From: an uncultured Lachnospiraceae bacterium
GTDB lineage: Bacteria > Bacillota > Clostridia > Lachnospirales > Lachnospiraceae
Assembly (NCBI GenBank): GCA_902802515.1
Contig: CADCMM010000016.1
Span: 1-47,588, forward strand
DNA: 47,588 bases
Reading direction: 5' to 3'
Positions 32,242 to 40,613 of the stretch are shown piece by piece. The translations under genes were made by a program, and so were the position numbers. A model generated the notes under the pieces. That model ran no database searches. It was not told the origin of the DNA and saw only the letters and a list, made by a program, of their open reading frames with translations. Numbering within the stretch: the stretch's first letter is position 1; each line of letters starts with the position of its first letter.

Positions 32242-34284
32242 ATGATCATCACATTAAAAGATGGAAGCAAAAAAGAATATGCCCAGGCAATGTCCGCCTA
32301 CGACATTGCCCGGGACATCAGCGACGGACTGGCGAGAGCAGCCTGTGTCGCAGAAGTGGACGGTAAGGTAGTAGACCTTCGGACCGTAGTGGATAAGGAC
32401 TGTACTCTGAACATTCTGACATTTGACTCGGACGAGGGTAAAAAAGCCTACCGTCATACCTGCGCTCATGTGCTGGCAGAGGCGGTAAAAAATCTGTATC
32501 CGGAGGCTAAGCTGACCATTGGACCGGCTATCGCGGACGGTTACTACTATGATTTTGACATGCCATCTCTGGATCGGGCTGCACTGGATGAAATTGAAAA
32601 AGAGATGAAGAAGATCATCAAAAAAGGAGAGCGTCTGGAGTATTTTACCCTGAGCCGGGAAGACGCCATCAAGTTGATGGAGGAGCGTCAGGAACCTTAC
32701 AAGGTGGAATTGATTCATGATCTGCCAAAAGACGCGGTTCTCTCTTTCTACAAACAGGGAGATTTCGTGGATCTGTGTGCCGGTCCGCATCTGATGAGTA
32801 CCAGACCCATCAAGGCATTTAAGCTGACTTCCTCTTCCGGCGCTTACTGGCGCGGAAATGAGAAGAACAAGATGCTTACCAGAATTTACGGTACCGCGTT
32901 TGGCAAGAAAGAGGATCTGGAAGAATACCTGGCATATCTTGCCGATATAAAAAACAGAGACCACAACCGTCTGGGAAGAGACATGGATCTTTTCACAACG
33001 GTGGATGTCATCGGACAGGGTCTGCCGCTGTTTATGCCGAAGGGAACGAAGATGATCCAGAAGCTGCAGCGCTGGATCGAGGATCTGGAGGACTATGAGT
33101 GGGGGTATGTGCGAACCCGCACTCCGATGATGGCAAAGTCTACCCTGTATAAAATCTCAGATCACTGGTATCACTATAAAGACGGCATGTTCGTTTTCGG
33201 CTATGAAAATAAAGAAGATCTGAACAACGCTGCGGACGCCGGACGGGAGATCCACGGGATCCAGGATCTGAGTATGATCGAACATGACGCGGACAGCGAT
33301 GTGTATGCGCTGCGTCCCATGACCTGCCCGTTCCAGTATTATGTTTACAAAGCGCGCCAGAAGAGTTACCGTGATCTTCCGTATCGTATGGGTGAAACGT
33401 CCACGATCTTCCGTAACGAGGATTCCGGAGAGATGCACGGACTGACCCGTGTGCGTCAGTTCACGATTTCCGAGGGGCATCTGGTGTGTACGCCGGAGCA
33501 GATCGACGAAGAATTTAAAAACTGCGTGAAACTGGCCCGTTACTGTCTGTCCACTCTGGGGCTGGAGGAAGATGTAACTTACCGCTTCTCAAAATGGGAT
33601 CCCAACAATGCGGAAAAATATCTGGGAACTGCACAGGAGTGGGATAAAGTGCAGGGCGCAATGCGCACCATCCTTGACGAGATCGGACTGGATTATACGG
33701 AAGCAGAGGGAGAGGCCGCTTTCTACGGACCGAAGCTGGACATTCAGGCAAAGAATGTGTACGGAAAGGAAGATACTATGATCACCGTACAGCTTGATAT
33801 GTTCCTTGCAGAGCGCTACGATATGTACTACATTGACAAAGAGGGCAACAAAGCACGTCCGTACATTATTCATCGTACCTCCATGGGCTGCTATGAGCGT
33901 ACTCTGGCATGGCTGATTGAAAAGTACGCCGGAAAGTTCCCGACCTGGCTTTGCGCAGAGCAGGTTCGTATTCTGCCGATTTCCGAGAAATATATGGATT
34001 ATGCCCAGGAAGTATTTAAAGAGCTTCGCAAAAACGGTATTGATGTTACTGTGGACAGCCGTTCCGAAAAGATTGGCTACAAGATCCGTGAAGCCCGCAT
34101 GGACAAGATTCCTTATATGCTGGTAGTGGGTGCCAAGGAGGAAGAAGATAAGACAGTATCCGTGCGCAGCAGGTTTGCAGGCGATGAGGGCATAAAGCCG
34201 CTTCAGGAATTTATTGATATGATCTGCGAGGAGATCCGCACGAAAGCCATCCGTAAAGAGGAAGTGCAGGAAGAAAACAAATAA
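32242..34284 (+). CDS. thrS: Threonine--tRNA ligase
   Basis: The product is 680 residues from ATG 32242 (AAGGAGGAA upstream); an upstream in-frame extension to 32146 covers leader hairpins and is not real. The order is a TGS domain (MIITLKDGSKKEY, YDIARDIS), an editing/SAD domain with HTCAHVLAEAV and DGYYYDFDM, and a class II core with motif 2 FRNEDSGEMHGLTRVRQF and motif 3 RTSMGCYERTLAWLIEKYAG. The anticodon-binding domain (AEQVRILPISEKYMDYAQEV) closes it. It charges tRNA-Thr in the cytoplasm, and the T-box leader adjusts it to threonine supply. A ~15-residue charged tail makes it a little longer than most. Confidence 0.95.
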   Translation: MIITLKDGSKKEYAQAMSAYDIARDISDGLARAACVAEVDGKVVDLRTVVDKDCTLNILTFDSDEGKKAYRHTCAHVLAEAVKNLYPEAKLTIGPAIADGYYYDFDMPSLDRAALDEIEKEMKKIIKKGERLEYFTLSREDAIKLMEERQEPYKVELIHDLPKDAVLSFYKQGDFVDLCAGPHLMSTRPIKAFKLTSSSGAYWRGNEKNKMLTRIYGTAFGKKEDLEEYLAYLADIKNRDHNRLGRDMDLFTTVDVIGQGLPLFMPKGTKMIQKLQRWIEDLEDYEWGYVRTRTPMMAKSTLYKISDHWYHYKDGMFVFGYENKEDLNNAADAGREIHGIQDLSMIEHDADSDVYALRPMTCPFQYYVYKARQKSYRDLPYRMGETSTIFRNEDSGEMHGLTRVRQFTISEGHLVCTPEQIDEEFKNCVKLARYCLSTLGLEEDVTYRFSKWDPNNAEKYLGTAQEWDKVQGAMRTILDEIGLDYTEAEGEAAFYGPKLDIQAKNVYGKEDTMITVQLDMFLAERYDMYYIDKEGNKARPYIIHRTSMGCYERTLAWLIEKYAGKFPTWLCAEQVRILPISEKYMDYAQEVFKELRKNGIDVTVDSRSEKIGYKIREARMDKIPYMLVVGAKEEEDKTVSVRSRFAGDEGIKPLQEFIDMICEEIRTKAIRKEEVQEENK

Positions 34285-34333
34285 TACATCATTTCCATAA
34301 GCGGTGAGGCTCATGATCAAGGAGGGGATATCA

Positions 34334-34528
34334 TTGAGGCGTTTGACAAGAGCAGAAAGAGCAGCCGCGGCAGCGGTGCTTACGGCGGCCGCCAGCGTGG
34401 CTGGCACCGGGATCACTCTTTTAAAAAAACACAGCCGCCTGATGGCGCAGAAAGCCGCAGCCATGTTTCGGGAAGATGAAAATGAGGCGTCTTCCGGGAC
34501 AGAGGAAAATAAAAAAGAAGAATCATGA
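34334..34528 (+). CDS. Small Ala-rich basic protein of unknown function
   Basis: TTG 34334 is six bases after AAGGAGGGG and gives 64 residues; earlier in-frame starts lie before the ribosome site. It has a basic N-terminus, a long Ala-rich hydrophobic helix (AERAAAAAVLTAAASVAGTG) and a charged C-terminus (FREDENEASSGTEENKKEE), so it may be a single-pass membrane or amphipathic protein. No family recognised. Confidence 0.5.
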   Translation: MRRLTRAERAAAAAVLTAAASVAGTGITLLKKHSRLMAQKAAAMFREDENEASSGTEENKKEES

Positions 34529-34580
34529 CTGTGAAGATACGCAGCGGATGTGAATAAATTAAGAGAAGATGGCAGATACT

Positions 34581-34616
34581 AAGGAAACACTGAATAAGTC
34601 AGTGTTTCCTTATCAG
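34581..34616. terminator. Perfect 13-bp hairpin terminator
   Basis: AAGGAAACACTGA (34581-34593) and TCAGTGTTTCCTT (34599-34611) are separated by five bases. The right arm itself is T-rich and followed by ATCAGTCTTT. It ends the thrS unit. Confidence 0.7.
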
Positions 34617-34654
34617 TCTTTGGCGAGGGAAACGTACAGAAAGGAGAAAAGTAT

Positions 34655-34975
34655 ATGCCATCTTTAGTATGTTCAGCGCAGAATTGCGTGTACAACGATT
34701 CTATGTATTGCAGCAAAGGCGACATTATGGTAGGCGGAGATGAAGCCCATAAAAGTCAGGAGACCTGCTGCGAGAGTTTCCAGGAGCGCAGGGCGGACAG
34801 CATGAGAAATTCCGTGGGAACCCCTTCTGCGGACATCATGGTAGACTGTCAGGCCTGCAATTGCACTTACAATGAAAATTTAAAATGCACTGCCGGAAAA
34901 ATCGATATTTCGGGTGTCGGGGCAAGCAGCTGCGACGAAACAGAGTGTTCTACGTTTTACTGTGAGTGCCAGTAG
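34655..34975 (+). CDS. Two-domain DUF1540 protein
   Basis: The 106-residue protein has two copies of the cysteine motif: CSAQNCVYNDSMYCSKGDIM and CQACNCTYNENLKCTAGKID, each followed by further Cys residues (TCCESF; CDETECSTFYCEC). DUF1540 is a small probable metal-binding domain common in Clostridia. ATG 34655 follows AAAGGAG. Function unknown. Confidence 0.9.
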   Translation: MPSLVCSAQNCVYNDSMYCSKGDIMVGGDEAHKSQETCCESFQERRADSMRNSVGTPSADIMVDCQACNCTYNENLKCTAGKIDISGVGASSCDETECSTFYCECQ

Positions 34976-34992
34976 CAGACGGGATTGAAAGC

Positions 34993-35035
34993 GGGGCTGT
35001 CGCAAACCCATTCGTTAGAGGTTTGCGCCGGCCCC
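34993..35035. terminator. GC-rich hairpin after the DUF1540 gene
   Basis: GGGGC-tgt-CGCAAACC...GGTTTGCG-ccg-GCCCC forms a two-part stem and lacks a T-run (followed by AAACA). It lies 27 bp before the amidohydrolase gene, so it could be a weak terminator or mRNA stabiliser. Confidence 0.45.
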
Positions 35036-35061
35036 AAACAAGTACATAGCAGGAGAACAAA

Positions 35062-35967
35062 ATGGACAATTTTCAGATATGGGACAGCCACGTCCATCTG
35101 TTTCCGCCGGAGGTTTATCAGAATTGGGATAAATATGCGCAGCGGGACGAAACCTTTGCTAATCTAACGAGAAAGCCTGCAAATGGTAAAGGGACGGAGG
35201 AAGCGTGGGTAAACATAGAAGAGGCACTGGAGTGCGCGGACAGAGCCGGAGTGTACGGTCTGGGAATGCAGGGATGGTATTGGAATGACGCCGGTTTGAT
35301 GCGTCTGCATAATGATTATATGGCGGATGCCATTCAAAGATACCCGAACCGCCTGAAAGGATTTATTTCTGTCAATCCTAAATTTGGACAGGAAGCGCTG
35401 GATGAGATCAAGCGATGCGTGAAACTGGGTTTTTCCGGGATTGGTGAGCTTGGCCCTGGCGGAAACGGGTATGATTTTGAAGATCCGGATTTTTTGGCGG
35501 TATTAGATTGTGCCAGAAGGCATGGCCTGCCTGTTTGTATTCATTGCGGAGAACCGATAGGACATCGCTATCCGGGAAAGGATACGACGTCATTAGCCCC
35601 TCTTCCGGAACTGATAAAGAAATATCCCGATCTGAAACTGATCCTGGCCCATATGGGAGGCGGACTTCCTTTTTATGAGATGAATCCGAGGTATCGGAAC
35701 GCATTTGGAAACGTTCGCTATGATATGGCCGCAAACCCTCTGCTTTACGATATTCGAAGTATCCGGGCGGCGATCACCATGATCGGGTCTGACCGTCTGC
35801 TGTATGGGAGCGACTTCCCCCTGCTTCTTTATCCTTCAAAATGCAGAGAGGCAGATTTTACCATGTTTATTGAGGATATCCGTCAAAACGCCGGATTGTC
35901 ACAAGAGGAGTGGCAGCAGGTCATGGGAGGCAATTTTTGCGCGTTTCTGGGGGATGGCTCTCAGTAA
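35062..35967 (+). CDS. Amidohydrolase-family (amidohydrolase_2) metal-dependent hydrolase
   Basis: The 301-residue TIM-barrel protein has metal ligands visible as DSHVHLF (HxH) near residues 9-12, VCIHCGEP, LILAHMGGGLPF and YGSDFPLL (Asp). In this family the metal centre activates water for hydrolysis or decarboxylation (compare ACMSD-type enzymes). The substrate is not evident from the neighbours. ATG 35062 follows AGCAGGAGA. Confidence 0.88.
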   Translation: MDNFQIWDSHVHLFPPEVYQNWDKYAQRDETFANLTRKPANGKGTEEAWVNIEEALECADRAGVYGLGMQGWYWNDAGLMRLHNDYMADAIQRYPNRLKGFISVNPKFGQEALDEIKRCVKLGFSGIGELGPGGNGYDFEDPDFLAVLDCARRHGLPVCIHCGEPIGHRYPGKDTTSLAPLPELIKKYPDLKLILAHMGGGLPFYEMNPRYRNAFGNVRYDMAANPLLYDIRSIRAAITMIGSDRLLYGSDFPLLLYPSKCREADFTMFIEDIRQNAGLSQEEWQQVMGGNFCAFLGDGSQ

Positions 35968-36004
35968 TATACCAAAAATGTTTAGTGCAGCCGTCCCTCT
36001 TAAC

Positions 36005-36856
36005 TTACTGCGTATCCACACTCATAAACGGGTTGCCTGCGTTCGCTGCCTCAAAATCCAGTGTTCTGGCCCAGTCCAGCAGTGTCCGGTATTCGCTGGC
36101 CTGGGAGGCATCGCTGGGGTCGAACTGTACGTCTGTGGGGAAGATTGCCACAAACCTCTTGTCGGCGGATAGGCCGCATACTTTCCAGGAGGGCAGCTCA
36201 ATGTAGGAATCATCCGCCAGGTCATAGGCCGCGATCGTTACGATGTGTCCGCCATAGCCGGCTTCCCGGGCGGGGGCATAATAGATTTCAAAGCAATTTT
36301 GATCCAACTGGATATAGGACCACTTCGGCTGCGTTGGAAGCATCAGATAAAAATGCGCCGCATCCATAATGGCAGTGCCCGAGGTGGCGTAGACTTCCAG
36401 ACCCTCCAGGATATTATAGCCATCTCTGCTCAGATATTCGTAAATATCCGTAAAACTGTAATAGGGAGTATCCAGTTCATATCCGTTTCCATCCCAGGAC
36501 AACTCTTTTTCGCGCTGAGCAAGCGCCTGAACATTAGCCTGCTCATTGCTGTTTAGCAGATCCGCAGTAAAATCTCCGGGCGCGATGGTCCCCTGATACC
36601 AGGGCTGCTGATTAAAATACTCTGTCAGTTCAGAAGAATTAAATTTTCTGCCATGCCTTGCGTAGATCTCATTTTTTGCGTAGCAGGTCACCTGAAGGGA
36701 CATAACCCCGAGTTCCTCTTCGCTGTAGATTTTTGTATCCGCCTCCGGCAATAGATAATCGAAGGCTTTCGGTTCCGCAAATACCGAGATGCTCCATAAG
36801 CTAAGAAAGAATAACGTTGCCGCGCATACGTTCCATACCTTTTTCAACATACCCAT
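36005..36856 (-). CDS. Secreted YARHG-domain protein
   Basis: The signal peptide (VWNVCAATLFFLSLWSISVFA) is cleaved near AEPKAF. A YARHG domain follows at about residues 55-95: YAKNEIYARHGRKFNSSELT and FNQQPWYQG. The C-terminal ~170 residues carry WSYIQLDQNCFEIYYAPARE and a VTIAAYDLADDSYIEL strand region of unknown fold. YARHG domains occur in extracellular proteins of Firmicutes with unknown role. It is the second gene of a minus-strand pair, 3 bp after the cystatin-like gene. Confidence 0.82.
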   Translation of the reverse strand: MGMLKKVWNVCAATLFFLSLWSISVFAEPKAFDYLLPEADTKIYSEEELGVMSLQVTCYAKNEIYARHGRKFNSSELTEYFNQQPWYQGTIAPGDFTADLLNSNEQANVQALAQREKELSWDGNGYELDTPYYSFTDIYEYLSRDGYNILEGLEVYATSGTAIMDAAHFYLMLPTQPKWSYIQLDQNCFEIYYAPAREAGYGGHIVTIAAYDLADDSYIELPSWKVCGLSADKRFVAIFPTDVQFDPSDASQASEYRTLLDWARTLDFEAANAGNPFMSVDTQ

Positions 36857-36859
36857 AAT

Positions 36860-37270
36860 TTACCTCTCTTCCTTATCCATTTCTCCTACTGTGATTTCCT
36901 GAAATCCTGAAATTTCAGCATTTCCATCCAGGTCTTCATAAATATACATAAGGGTATAGCCTGGCGTGGCGTCAGGGACAACAATTGTCATTCGGCAGAG
37001 CAGACAATAATTTGTTCCGGCAACCAGTTGGGTGCCAAGAAGCGCTATGGGCTCATAGTTTACGCCAACCAGGTTTTCAGTGGCTTTCTCAAATACTTTT
37101 TTTACATCGGCGGTAAGATTGCTGTCATCGGTAATGAGCCATCCGCCAGCAAACATGTCAGGCTCCTTGGAATTTTCGGTAGTTGCAAAAGAAGGTGACT
37201 CCTGCGCAATTGCTGGTGCATAAGACAGAAAAGCTGCTGCCGCGCAACATAATAGAAGAAATTTTTTCAT
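36860..37270 (-). CDS. Small secreted protein with cystatin-like QxVxG motif
   Basis: ATG 37270 follows AGGAGGGA (longer frame to 37318 lacks a site). The 136 residues comprise a signal peptide MKKFLLLCCAAAAFLSYAPA(IA) and a mature domain with GGWLITDDSNLTADVKKVFE, then LLGTQLVAGTNYCLLCR and TLMYIYEDLDGNAEISGF. A helix followed by a strand with QLVAG is the arrangement of cystatin folds, whose QxVxG loop inserts into cysteine proteases. Whether it inhibits proteases is an inference from this motif only. Translationally linked to the YARHG gene. Confidence 0.7.
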   Translation of the reverse strand: MKKFLLLCCAAAAFLSYAPAIAQESPSFATTENSKEPDMFAGGWLITDDSNLTADVKKVFEKATENLVGVNYEPIALLGTQLVAGTNYCLLCRMTIVVPDATPGYTLMYIYEDLDGNAEISGFQEITVGEMDKEER

Positions 37271-37382
37271 GACTATCCCTCCTGTATTGAAATTTTTGCC
37301 TGAAAAACAGGCGGTCAACTATTTTGTTATAAGAATTGTAACATATCGAAGCAGAGGACGCAATAATTCCCGGAGATCATTT

Positions 37383-37419
37383 TGTATATGCACCATGCTG
37401 TCCGCACGGTGCATATACA
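37383..37419. promoter_or_regulatory. Large palindrome in the divergent intergenic region
   Basis: TGTATATGCACC (37383-37394) and GGTGCATATACA (37408-37419) are perfect 12-bp arms with a 13-bp spacer. It lies between divergently transcribed genes (37270 minus, 37520 plus), directly upstream of the plus promoter, so it is more likely a regulator site than a terminator. Confidence 0.55.
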
Positions 37420-37420
37420 G

Positions 37421-37450
37421 TTGTATCAGTGCCGGAAAGCGTGTTATAAT
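37421..37450 (+). promoter_or_regulatory. Promoter of the 37520 gene
   Basis: TATAAT at 37445-37450 with TTGTAT at 37421-37426 and an 18-bp spacer. It abuts the 37383-37419 palindrome. Confidence 0.65.
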
Positions 37451-37519
37451 CAAGAATAGAATATCCTTTCGAAGAAAAATAACTGTCAGGAAATTATGAA
37501 AAACAGGAGGAAACTGAAA

Positions 37520-38260
37520 ATGGAACAGAACGAAAAATTAAAAGAGATGAGGATGGCGCTGAACGCAAGACTATTTTTGCTTTTTATTGGAATCATGATG
37601 ATAGTGAACGCTGTCACGACCACAGGAAGGAATGGTCTTAGCTGGCTGAACCTGGCGAACATGGTGACGGAGATACAGACAGGGGGTACGGCTTCTCACA
37701 TAGAAGAGGAAACGGAGCCGTCTGGGGCTATGACAGAAAAAGTAACTGTTTCAGAGGAAACAGAACTGGATATCGAGACGATTGCGGCACAGATGGAAGA
37801 AGTTGGGGTCACGGCAGATGATCTGAAGCTGCTTGGCATTATCTGCCTGATCACAGCTGCATTTGAGGCGATCATCGGATTGATCTGCGCACTGCTTTCC
37901 AATCGTGTGGATAGATCCAAGATCACACTGAGCGCCGTCATCCTGCTTCTTGTGGTGGAATGCGTATTCCTGATCGTGCTGGCTGTAAAAGGCGCGCTGA
38001 TGATAAGCAATCTGATTTATTCGCTGCTCTTGCCGCTGGTGCTTTTGTGGAGTGTGTTCAGACTCCGTAAACTTGCGAAGGCAGACCCGGACAGAATCTA
38101 TGCAGTGAAGCAGAATAGACAGCCGCAAAAACCGGCAATGCCGGTGAATTCGGCTCCCAAAAAGGGACTAAAAGAACGGGCAATGATGAGTCCAACGGAA
38201 GAAACCGATGCAGATGCCGCGGAAGAACCAAAGCAGGAGGATGAATTTACAAACCCATAA
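37520..38260 (+). CDS. Four-helix membrane protein of unknown function
   Basis: ATG 37520 follows AGGAGG. The protein is 246 residues. TM1 (LFLLFIGIMMIVNAV) is followed by a ~70-residue acidic Thr/Glu-rich loop, then TM2 (LGIICLITAAFEAIIGLICA), TM3 (LSAVILLLVVECVFLIVLAV) and TM4 (LIYSLLLPLVLLWSVF). The C-terminal tail is about 60 residues and ends acidic. No family recognised. Confidence 0.65.
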   Translation: MEQNEKLKEMRMALNARLFLLFIGIMMIVNAVTTTGRNGLSWLNLANMVTEIQTGGTASHIEEETEPSGAMTEKVTVSEETELDIETIAAQMEEVGVTADDLKLLGIICLITAAFEAIIGLICALLSNRVDRSKITLSAVILLLVVECVFLIVLAVKGALMISNLIYSLLLPLVLLWSVFRLRKLAKADPDRIYAVKQNRQPQKPAMPVNSAPKKGLKERAMMSPTEETDADAAEEPKQEDEFTNP

Positions 38261-38292
38261 CGAAAGAGAGGAACGCCTCAGGAGTGATAAAA

Positions 38293-38784
38293 ATGATGCA
38301 GTATACACAAAAGTATCCCTCTCCTCTGGGAGAGATTCTGCTGGCTGCCGATGAGCAGGGGCTGAGGGGATTATGGTTCGAAGGGCAGAAATATTTTGCA
38401 TATAATCTGGAAAAAGAACATGAGGAGAGATCAATTCCGGTATTTGAGAAGACATCCAAATGGCTGGATGAATACTTTGCGGGAGCGAAGCCGGATTTTT
38501 TGCCGCCGCTTCATATGATCGGTACGGATTTTCAAAAGAGGGTCTGGGAAATATTATTGAAAATACCTTATGGAAAAACCATGACATATAAAGAGATTGC
38601 CGGGAAAGTCGCGCAAGAACGCGGGCTGGAACGAATGTCCCCGCAGGCTGTGGGAGGAGCAGTCGGACATAATGCAATATCAATTATTATTCCCTGCCAT
38701 AGAGTGGTTGGCACGAACGGAAGTTTGACCGGATATGCCGGAGGATTAGAACGGAAGATGCGGTTATTACAATTAGAACGGTAA
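38293..38784 (+). CDS. ogt: Methylated-DNA--[protein]-cysteine S-methyltransferase
   Basis: The 163-residue protein has the acceptor motif IIIPCHRVVGTNGSLTGYAG (active Cys in PCHRV) and the DNA-binding helix MTYKEIAGKVA. It removes O6-alkyl groups from guanine by suicide transfer. ATG 38293 (or 38296) follows AGGAG. Full-length for the Ogt class without an Ada N-domain. Confidence 0.93.
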   Translation: MMQYTQKYPSPLGEILLAADEQGLRGLWFEGQKYFAYNLEKEHEERSIPVFEKTSKWLDEYFAGAKPDFLPPLHMIGTDFQKRVWEILLKIPYGKTMTYKEIAGKVAQERGLERMSPQAVGGAVGHNAISIIIPCHRVVGTNGSLTGYAGGLERKMRLLQLER

Positions 38785-38856
38785 AAATGTGTAAAAACAC
38801 GTTGAAGATTATTTAAGAAGGCGCTGCAAAAAGATTATCAGGAGGGATGTAAGGAT

Positions 38857-39936
38857 ATGAAACTTACAACGCTTTGTTATATTGAGCAAAATGACAACTA
38901 TCTGATGCTTCACCGCGTGAAAAAAGAAAATGACTTGAATCATGATAAATGGATCGGTGTTGGCGGGAAATTTGAACCGGATGAAACGCCTGAGGAGTGT
39001 CTGCTGCGGGAAGTGAAAGAGGAAACCGGTCTGACTCTGCTAAGCTACCGCGCAAGGGGAATTATAACTTTTATCTCTGACGAGTGGGAGACAGAATACA
39101 TGTATCTTTACACGGCTTCGGAGTTTGAAGGAGAAATGACGGAGTGCGATGAGGGAGAACTGGTCTGGGTGCCGAAGGCAGAGGTAGAGGACCTGAAACT
39201 ATGGGAAGGGGATACCATTTTCTTGAGACTTCTTCGGGAATGTGATTCGTTCTTCTCGCTGAAAGTACGCTATGAGGGAGAACGTCTGGCAGAGTCAAAA
39301 GTAATCGTGCATTGCACAAAAACAAGGAGCGAGACAGTGATGAACCAGAACGACAGCATCTACGGAAACCACCGCCCGCAGCTGGAGGCAACGATGCGGG
39401 ATCTTTCGGATAGAATTGAACTGCTGCGTAAGGATATGAAGCAGCAAAATGGAATGGACCCGATAGAACACATACTGGCCCGCATCAAATCAGAAGAGAG
39501 TATGCGGGAGAAATGCAGGAGAAATCATCTGCCAGAGACCACCGAGAGCGCCCTTTGGGAGATACATGATGCCATTGGTCTGCGGATTGTGTGCGCGTTT
39601 CTGGATGACGTCTATGCCATACGGGATTATCTGGCAGGGTTTGGGGATATTACGATCATTCAGGAGAAAGACTACATAAGAAATGCAAAGCCAAACGGTT
39701 ACCGCAGTTATCATATGATCCTGCAGATGGAAAACGGTTACTATGCAGAGATCCAGCTTCGGACGATCTCTATGGATACCTGGGCAGCCCTGGAGCATCA
39801 TCTGAAATATAAAAAGAAGATTGGCGGAAACGAGAAGCTGATCGTCGAGGAGCTGAAGCGCTGCGCGGATGAGCTTGCGTCCACGGATGTCTCCATACAG
39901 ACCATCCGCAACATGATATTTGAGGAGGAGCCATAA
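38857..39936 (+). CDS. NUDIX hydrolase fused to small alarmone synthetase (RelA_SpoT domain)
   Basis: The 359-residue single frame has residues 1-~140 as a NUDIX domain with a perfect box G37-x5-E43-x7-R51-E-V-K-E-E-T-G58-L. Residues ~160-345 form a (p)ppGpp synthetase domain: LEATMRDLSDRIELLRKDM, DAIGLRIVCAFLDDVYAIRD, AKPNGYRSYHMIL (about 277-286) and AEIQLRTISMDTWAALEHHL (from 297). The length and lack of an HD hydrolase domain make the second half a small alarmone synthetase. It would form ppGpp-type nucleotides from GTP/GDP and ATP, and the NUDIX part could hydrolyse alarmones or oxidised nucleotides. An internal AAGGAG (39324-39329) before ATG 39340 (residue 162) could also yield a free synthetase. 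The two-component genes follow after 4 bp. Confidence 0.88.
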   Translation: MKLTTLCYIEQNDNYLMLHRVKKENDLNHDKWIGVGGKFEPDETPEECLLREVKEETGLTLLSYRARGIITFISDEWETEYMYLYTASEFEGEMTECDEGELVWVPKAEVEDLKLWEGDTIFLRLLRECDSFFSLKVRYEGERLAESKVIVHCTKTRSETVMNQNDSIYGNHRPQLEATMRDLSDRIELLRKDMKQQNGMDPIEHILARIKSEESMREKCRRNHLPETTESALWEIHDAIGLRIVCAFLDDVYAIRDYLAGFGDITIIQEKDYIRNAKPNGYRSYHMILQMENGYYAEIQLRTISMDTWAALEHHLKYKKKIGGNEKLIVEELKRCADELASTDVSIQTIRNMIFEEEP

Positions 39937-39940
39937 AAAT

Positions 39941-40612
39941 ATGAAACTATTGCTGGCAGAAGATACGCAGGATCTGAACCGGGCGGTGACCGCACTGCTG
40001 CGGCATCAGGAGTACGAAGTAGACAGCGCGTTTGACGGTGAGGAAGCGCTGGAATATATTAAAAGAGATTGTTATGACGGTATCATTCTGGATATCATGA
40101 TGCCAAAGAAGGATGGGCTGGAGGTTTTGAATGAGCTGAGAAGCAGGCATATTCTGACGCCGGTCCTTTTGCTGACCGCAAAGGCGGAAGTGGATGACCG
40201 GGTGACCGGCCTGGATGCCGGGGCGGATGATTATCTGCCAAAGCCCTTTGCCATGAAAGAACTTCTGGCGCGGATCCGGGCAATGACCAGGAGGTCCTCC
40301 ACTTTTTCGGAAGGGGAATGGATCTTTGGGGACATTTCCCTGAACGCGGAAAATTTTGCCATGTCGGCCCACAATTCTGTCCGCCTTTCCATCAAAGAGT
40401 TTGAACTGATGCAGACCCTGATCGCGAATTCTGATCTGGACTTGACAACGGAATACCTGCTGAGCCACGTCTGGAAACATGAACCGGAGGCACAGGAGGA
40501 CACCGTATGGCTGTACATATCCTACTTAAAGGGGAAGCTGCGTTCCATCGGTTCGCCGGTGACGATCTCCGGTATCCGGGGCGGCAGCTTTGGACTTCGA
40601 AGGGAGAGCTGA
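39941..40612 (+). CDS. OmpR/PhoB-family response regulator (second system)
   Basis: ATG 39941 uses GAGGAGGAG located inside the end of the alarmone synthetase gene, so the two genes are translationally linked. Receiver: LLAEDTQDLNRAV, D51 in IILDIMMPKKDG, K in DDYLPKPFAMKEL. The C-terminal winged helix has SIKEFELMQTLIANS and ISYLKGKLRSIG. Closely similar to the regulator at 12812. The target is unknown; no TTTAAGTT repeat was found nearby. Confidence 0.92.
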   Translation: MKLLLAEDTQDLNRAVTALLRHQEYEVDSAFDGEEALEYIKRDCYDGIILDIMMPKKDGLEVLNELRSRHILTPVLLLTAKAEVDDRVTGLDAGADDYLPKPFAMKELLARIRAMTRRSSTFSEGEWIFGDISLNAENFAMSAHNSVRLSIKEFELMQTLIANSDLDLTTEYLLSHVWKHEPEAQEDTVWLYISYLKGKLRSIGSPVTISGIRGGSFGLRRES

Positions 40613-40613
40613 T

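Noticed and set aside
36005..36369. Plus-strand open frames overlapping the YARHG gene
   Set aside because: They are antisense shadows of the minus-strand gene, without ribosome sites or domains.
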